From an uncultured Clostridia bacterium (GTDB taxonomy: Bacteria; Bacillota; Clostridia; Christensenellales; Borkfalkiaceae): a stretch of 64,000 nucleotides of DNA. The notes beneath the pieces were generated by a model, which was given only the letters and a program-made list of their open reading frames with translations, made no database searches and was not told the DNA's origin. Location of the stretch: positions 15,861-79,860 of the forward strand of contig CAKQKQ010000004.1 of NCBI GenBank assembly GCA_934249265.1. Reading direction: 5' to 3'. A program made the position numbers and the translations under genes. Positions 60,124 to 64,000 of the stretch are shown here, in pieces. Within the stretch, counting starts at the first letter, position 1, and every line of letters starts with the position of its first letter.

Positions 60124-60923
60124 AATTCCTCCTTGGACTGCCAGTAATAATCGCTTAACGTTTTACTTAAAACTTCGCTGTTGACGTACCTTACTATCTT
60201 GCCGCCGTGTACTATTGAAATAACGCCCGTCTCTTCGGAAACGATAATCGAAGTGACGTTGACGGTTTCGGTAATGCCTATGCCGGCGCGGTGTCTCGTA
60301 CCCAAATCTTTGGGGATATTAGTCTCTTGAGTGAGGGGAAGGAAGCAACCCGCGGCAATAATTTGAGTACCGCAAATTACCATTGCTCCATCGTGAAGGG
60401 GCGTATTGGGGAAGAACACGCTTTCGATAAGCGCGGAAGAAATGTCCGAATTAAGCCTTACGCCCGAGTCCAAAATGGTGGACGGGAAATTGTTGTTGGC
60501 TAAAATGATAAGCGCGCCTACCCTGTTTTTAGACATATTTTGAATTGATTTAGTCAAACTTTCGATACATTTTTCATCGGTAACTTTAATTTTGTAATTG
60601 TCGTTATGCTTGACGTCTAAAGTCTTGTTGTTGCCGAAAGAATAAATCGTTCTCTTCATTTCGGTGGCAAAAAGTATAACGTAAATAAGCACAATCGCAA
60701 CTATTATCGCCAAATAGAAATACGACGGAAACCCTACCACGATAAACAACGCCGCCGAAAGCAACAGAAAAATAAACGTAAATAAATTAATTATACCGGC
60801 ATTATTTTTTCTGGCAACGCAAATCAACCACATAAATATCGCCGTAAATAAAACCATATACAGCACCGATACGCCGCTAAAATGCTCAAAAGCGTATTTA
60901 ATTTGCTTACCGATTTCCTTCAT
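60120..60923 (-). CDS. cdaA: Diadenylate cyclase CdaA
   Basis: This 267-residue protein makes cyclic di-AMP from two ATP. Three N-terminal membrane helices (residues 18-85) precede the DAC domain, which carries TPLHDGAMVICG and LGTRHRAGIGIT, the DGA and RHR catalytic motifs. Length is typical of CdaA. GGAGG precedes the ATG. In most Firmicutes the order is cdaA-cdaR-glmM; here cdaR is missing, glmM is elsewhere (51.9-53.2 kb), and cdaA leads an operon with lysC and an LtaS-like enzyme. Confidence 0.95.
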   Translation of the reverse strand: MKEIGKQIKYAFEHFSGVSVLYMVLFTAIFMWLICVARKNNAGIINLFTFIFLLLSAALFIVVGFPSYFYLAIIVAIVLIYVILFATEMKRTIYSFGNNKTLDVKHNDNYKIKVTDEKCIESLTKSIQNMSKNRVGALIILANNNFPSTILDSGVRLNSDISSALIESVFFPNTPLHDGAMVICGTQIIAAGCFLPLTQETNIPKDLGTRHRAGIGITETVNVTSIIVSEETGVISIVHGGKIVRYVNSEVLSKTLSDYYWQSKEEL

Positions 60924-61424
60924 GTTTCCTCCAATGTACCAAAAACTATTAAATGCAACAAAATATTATATGTAAAATATAATAAATTTGTAATTTCTGT
61001 ATTCATTTTAGACTATTTGCGGCGTTTTGTAAAGCGTTTTTAAGTTTTATATTTAATAAATATATATAATAATACCAAAATTTTTACTTTTCTTAACCGT
61101 TTTTACTTGTTTTTACCTCATTTTACCTCGGCTGTAAAAAATTGCGCGCTTAATTGTGCGCTTTAAAGCACCCGTATGCTCTTTACGCGGCAAATAAAAT
61201 ATGCAGACTAAATAAAGCCATAAAAATAAGCGCGTCGTTTCGGTTTTTATATTAAATTTTTATATTTTTTTATATGCACAACATCGGCATGTACGGTAAA
61301 TTTTTATGGCGTTTTATATGTGCAACTTTGGCGTTTATGCTAAATTTTAATGCCGTTTATATGCTATATCTCGTACACCATATCTCGGCGTTTTATATCG
61401 CTTTTTATTCCGTTTTATATTTTT
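60924..61424. other. AT-rich intergenic region with GTTTTATAT repeats
   Basis: No gene is seen. Between 61305 and 61425 the word GTTTTATAT or GTTTATAT occurs about five times, usually after GCC/GGC. A TATAAT at about 60964 on the minus strand may serve cdaA, but no good -35 is present. Confidence 0.5.
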
Positions 61425-61456
61425 AAAGCCCCGCCGTTTTTCCTCGGCGGGGCTTT
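61425..61456. terminator. Strong GC hairpin, probable terminator
   Basis: AAAGCCCCGCCG and CGGCGGGGCTTT form a perfect 12-bp stem. It lies 174 bp after the heavy-metal-domain gene on the minus strand; the T runs on both sides are short. Confidence 0.65.
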
Positions 61457-61588
61457 AAATTTAACTATAATGCATTTTGTTTGTTAGCGTTTCCGTTTAC
61501 ACGTAAATCATAAAATCATCGTAAAATTTTTCTCTTTGGCGATTTAAACCGCTTGTTTTAGCGTAGTAAAAACGCGAAAAATGTCAAC

Positions 61589-61612
61589 TTTACGCAATAC
61601 GTATCGTGTAAA
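61589..61612. repeat. Dispersed palindrome family, near-complete copy
   Basis: TTTACGCAATAC joined to GTATCGTGTAAA is a near-perfect 24-bp palindrome, 19 bp after the stop of the heavy-metal-domain gene. Confidence 0.65.
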
Positions 61613-61630
61613 ACGGGAAATTTTGCGAAA

Positions 61631-61870
61631 TTATTTTATCACTTTATATCCCGTAGGCTCTAATACTTTTTCGACTTCGTCGACGCTTACTTCTTTATCG
61701 GAATAAATGTAAAGTTCGCCTTTACTGTGAGAGGCTTCTACCTTGTTTACCTTCATTCCTCTTCTTATGGCGTCGCAAACGTGCGCTTCGCACATGCCGC
61801 ACATCATGCCGTCGATTTTAAAAGTCGATTTTACTAAATCTTTCTTTTTGAATAAATTTAAAATTCCCAT
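61631..61870 (-). CDS. Heavy-metal-associated (HMA) domain protein
   Basis: This 79-residue protein has a ferredoxin-like HMA fold with the metal site IDGMMCGMCEAHV and the end VEKVLEPTGYKVIK. HMA proteins carry Cu(I) or other soft metals. The 15-residue basic N-terminal extension (MGILNLFKKKDLVKS) is amphipathic and may touch the membrane. It begins 3 bp after the permease stop, and AAGGAG lies within the permease gene, so the two are coupled, although permeases of this type are not known metal transporters. Confidence 0.82.
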   Translation of the reverse strand: MGILNLFKKKDLVKSTFKIDGMMCGMCEAHVCDAIRRGMKVNKVEASHSKGELYIYSDKEVSVDEVEKVLEPTGYKVIK

Positions 61871-61873
61871 AAA

Positions 61874-64000
61874 TTACTCTGCTCCTTTTAAACTTTCTAC
61901 CATATCGATTTTTTTGTTTTTCCTTGCTACTAAAAGTCCCACGAAAAGCGACACGGCAAACGTAAGTAAAATACTTAAAAGATAAGAAACAAAACTTACT
62001 ACAGCCTTCATTTCGTACTCGGTCGCAAGGTTGTCAACCAAAAATTTTAACACGCCGAACCCGAGCGGCAAACCTAAAATTATACCGATTAAAGTAACGA
62101 CTGCGTTTTGACCGATTAAAAGTCTTGCTATTTTTCTGTTTCTAAATCCGACGACTTTCAACGTTGCCATTTCCCTATATCTTTCGGTATAACCCATTGT
62201 GCCGAGGTTGTACAAAACGACTATCGCAAGAATCAAACCCACGATTATAAGCAAGTATATCATCGTGTTCATGATAGCCATAAAGTTGTCGAACGAGTCC
62301 ATAATTTCTTTCTTTGACTGAACCGATTTTATGGCGTTTGTCAACTCTATTTGAGACTTTGCCGTTTTAGTATACAAGCAATCCGCTTTAAAGTCAAGCG
62401 AAAGCGACTCGGCGTAATTTTTAGTCATTACTATGCTTTCGGTAAGCGAACGGCAAATGCCCGCCACCTTGACCTTGTAAACTGTTTCGCTGCCGAACGG
62501 GCTAAACGAAATAGTGCTGCCCTTTTTTATATTATATTTATCTGCAAGCCTAACGCAAACATACGCGCCGCCGTCCTTTATATCGAAATAATTGTCGTTT
62601 TTATCGATAAATTTGACCGTGCCGTTGTTTATATCGTAAATTTCGAGAGAATAAGTTTCGTTTTTCATCTCGATTGCAACTGTTTGTTTTGCGTCGGCGT
62701 TATAGTTTTGTTGCAACTGAGATATTTGCTCGCTTGTTGCGTTTTCTGATACCATAATGCTTGAAGAATACTTCATTGCGCCGTCGTAATAGACCGAAAC
62801 AAACGCTTTCATCGTGTCGTACATGCCCAGCGAGCCGACAAGAATAATCATGCACCCTACTACGCCGATTAAACTCATGAAAAATCTCGATTTATGTCTC
62901 GACATGTCTCTTGTGTTCCACTTTGTGCCAAACGAAAGTTTGTTCCACAACTTGGTTTTCTCTATTAACAGAGCCTTGGTTTTTGTGGGAACGTAAGGTC
63001 TCAACGTGTCGGCAACCGTGCCTTTAAGCATCTTTCTTACGGACAAAAATCCTATAAGAACGAGCAACGCAAGTATCGCTATTAAAACGAAATAACAGAA
63101 GACGGGCATATACAACTTCCAAACGGGCATATCGAAGTAAGTACCCATCGTGCCGTTCGGGTTCATGACGTAATAACAAATGCCGTAACCCAATGCAATG
63201 CCCAAAACTATGCCGAATACGCCGACTATCAAAGCATACATAGAATAATGCCTTAAAATAGCCTTGTTTTTATATCCCAACGCCTTTAAAGTGCCGATTT
63301 GCGTCTTTTCTTTGACGGTTATTCTGTGCATCGTAGTCACCATTGTAAGCACCGCTATAAGCAAGAATACCACGGGAAGAATAGAACCCATCGTTTTACC
63401 CTCTTCCACCTCGCCTTGCGCCTCGCTGTATGATACTACCTCGTCTTTCGTCAAAACGAGCGTCGTTTTACCGAGTTTTTCGTTTACCGCAGACTTAAAA
63501 GCACCTTCGTCTTTTTGGGATAAAACGTTGATTTGCGGATAATATTCGCCTACTTTACTCTCGTAAAATGCGGGAGAAATATAGCAAAATCCGAAAGACC
63601 TGTAATCAGGCATCAATTGCGTTACGTCTTTTGTGCAAATGAGGTATTCGCTCGCCTTAATAAGTCCCGCTACTTTTCCGTCGAGTGTAATTCCGTTGTA
63701 TTGAAGGGAAATGCTGTCGCCGACTTTTATTTTGTTGACTTTGGCGTACTTTTCGGAAAGCCATACGCCGTCGGTAGAAGTTTCGTCGTAAGCGTTGCCC
63801 GACATAAGCGTGAAAAATGACACTTTAAAGTTTTTCGTTACGGTAAGCGCGAGAGATTTACCCTCGACGTTTTTCACGTTTACGTTTATCGAAATGTACC
63901 TTGAAGTTTCTTCTACTCCGTCTATACTTTTGATTTTCGCTTCGTCTTGCGCGGTAAACGCCGCATAATTGTCGCTTACTACCCTATAATCGGCAAAACC
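61874..64000 (-). CDS. FtsX/MacB-type ABC transporter permease, C-terminal part (cut by window edge)
   Basis: The frame is open from the right edge (GFADYRVVSDNYAAFTAQDE) to a stop at 61874, giving about 708 residues of a larger protein. It shows two FtsX domains, each with an extracellular part and about four membrane helices: ILPVVFLLIAVLTMVTTMHR, IVKEKTQIGTLKALGYKNKA-like and LGTMGYTERYREMATLKVVG, the family's signature before the last helices. Such large permeases, with an ATPase encoded nearby, export lipids, peptides or antibiotics or work in mechanotransmission. The ATPase is not in the window. A GTG at 63877 is internal and not the start. Confidence 0.88.
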   Translation of the reverse strand, partial: GFADYRVVSDNYAAFTAQDEAKIKSIDGVEETSRYISINVNVKNVEGKSLALTVTKNFKVSFFTLMSGNAYDETSTDGVWLSEKYAKVNKIKVGDSISLQYNGITLDGKVAGLIKASEYLICTKDVTQLMPDYRSFGFCYISPAFYESKVGEYYPQINVLSQKDEGAFKSAVNEKLGKTTLVLTKDEVVSYSEAQGEVEEGKTMGSILPVVFLLIAVLTMVTTMHRITVKEKTQIGTLKALGYKNKAILRHYSMYALIVGVFGIVLGIALGYGICYYVMNPNGTMGTYFDMPVWKLYMPVFCYFVLIAILALLVLIGFLSVRKMLKGTVADTLRPYVPTKTKALLIEKTKLWNKLSFGTKWNTRDMSRHKSRFFMSLIGVVGCMIILVGSLGMYDTMKAFVSVYYDGAMKYSSSIMVSENATSEQISQLQQNYNADAKQTVAIEMKNETYSLEIYDINNGTVKFIDKNDNYFDIKDGGAYVCVRLADKYNIKKGSTISFSPFGSETVYKVKVAGICRSLTESIVMTKNYAESLSLDFKADCLYTKTAKSQIELTNAIKSVQSKKEIMDSFDNFMAIMNTMIYLLIIVGLILAIVVLYNLGTMGYTERYREMATLKVVGFRNRKIARLLIGQNAVVTLIGIILGLPLGFGVLKFLVDNLATEYEMKAVVSFVSYLLSILLTFAVSLFVGLLVARKNKKIDMVESLKGAE

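Overview
The window looks like a chromosomal segment of a low-to-moderate GC anaerobic Firmicute of the class Clostridia, probably an uncultured gut lineage. The supporting signs are the heat-shock order hrcA-grpE-dnaK-dnaJ-prmA-rsmE-mtaB with a perfect CIRCE operator, a rex-adhE redox operon, an [FeFe]-hydrogenase-type sensor beside a SpoIIE-type phosphatase, ATP-type PEP carboxykinase, CdaA, an LtaS-like enzyme, strong AGGAGG ribosome binding sites and many TTGACA-17-TATAAT promoters. No phage, transposase or CRISPR array was seen. Most genes lie on the minus strand.

Region by region. 1-6.5 kb is a redox/fermentation operon read leftward: rex, adhE, a small-molecule kinase, a [2Fe-2S] thioredoxin-like protein, a HydS-like hydrogenase sensor with a PAS domain, and a PP2C/SpoIIE phosphatase cut by the window edge. 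7-11 kb holds a bicupin, a LysR regulator and pckA. 11.2-23.2 kb is a block of five leftward surface genes: two paralogous List_Bact_rpt/GLUG lipoproteins, a lipoprotein with a degenerate SGNH domain, a membrane-anchored metallophosphoesterase and a FIVAR-type anchored protein. A divergent ArsR-type regulator faces them. tRNA-Ala(CGC) and tRNA-Val(GAC) follow, then a DUF4886 lipoprotein, a DegV/acyl-ACP-thioesterase pair, XRE and AraC regulators and a cysteine desulfurase. 34-39.5 kb is a three-gene exported-protein cluster whose largest product ends in about 220 residues of GGX repeats; two of its genes may be one gene broken at an A6 run.

39.7-49 kb is housekeeping: a small conserved protein, rpsU, HIT hydrolase, mtaB, rsmE, prmA, dnaJ, dnaK, grpE and hrcA. 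50-54 kb is an amino-sugar operon (stand-alone GlmU acetyltransferase half, glmM, glmS). 54-56 kb is a rightward radical-SAM plus DUF4130 DNA-repair pair whose promoter lies between two LexA-like palindromes. 56.5-61 kb is a translationally coupled envelope/signalling operon: cdaA, a 37-residue membrane peptide, aspartate kinase and an LtaS-like sulfatase-fold enzyme. The window ends in a heavy-metal-associated mini-protein and the C-terminal part of an FtsX/MacB-type permease.

Intergenic DNA carries a dispersed palindrome family (core ATACGTAT between TTTACGCA-like arms) in at least six places, a roughly 37-bp repeat in two places, and a 75-bp duplicated gene tail. A conserved 39-40-bp element lies upstream of both the rex-adhE and pckA promoters. 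All calls come from reading the sequence; no database search was run.
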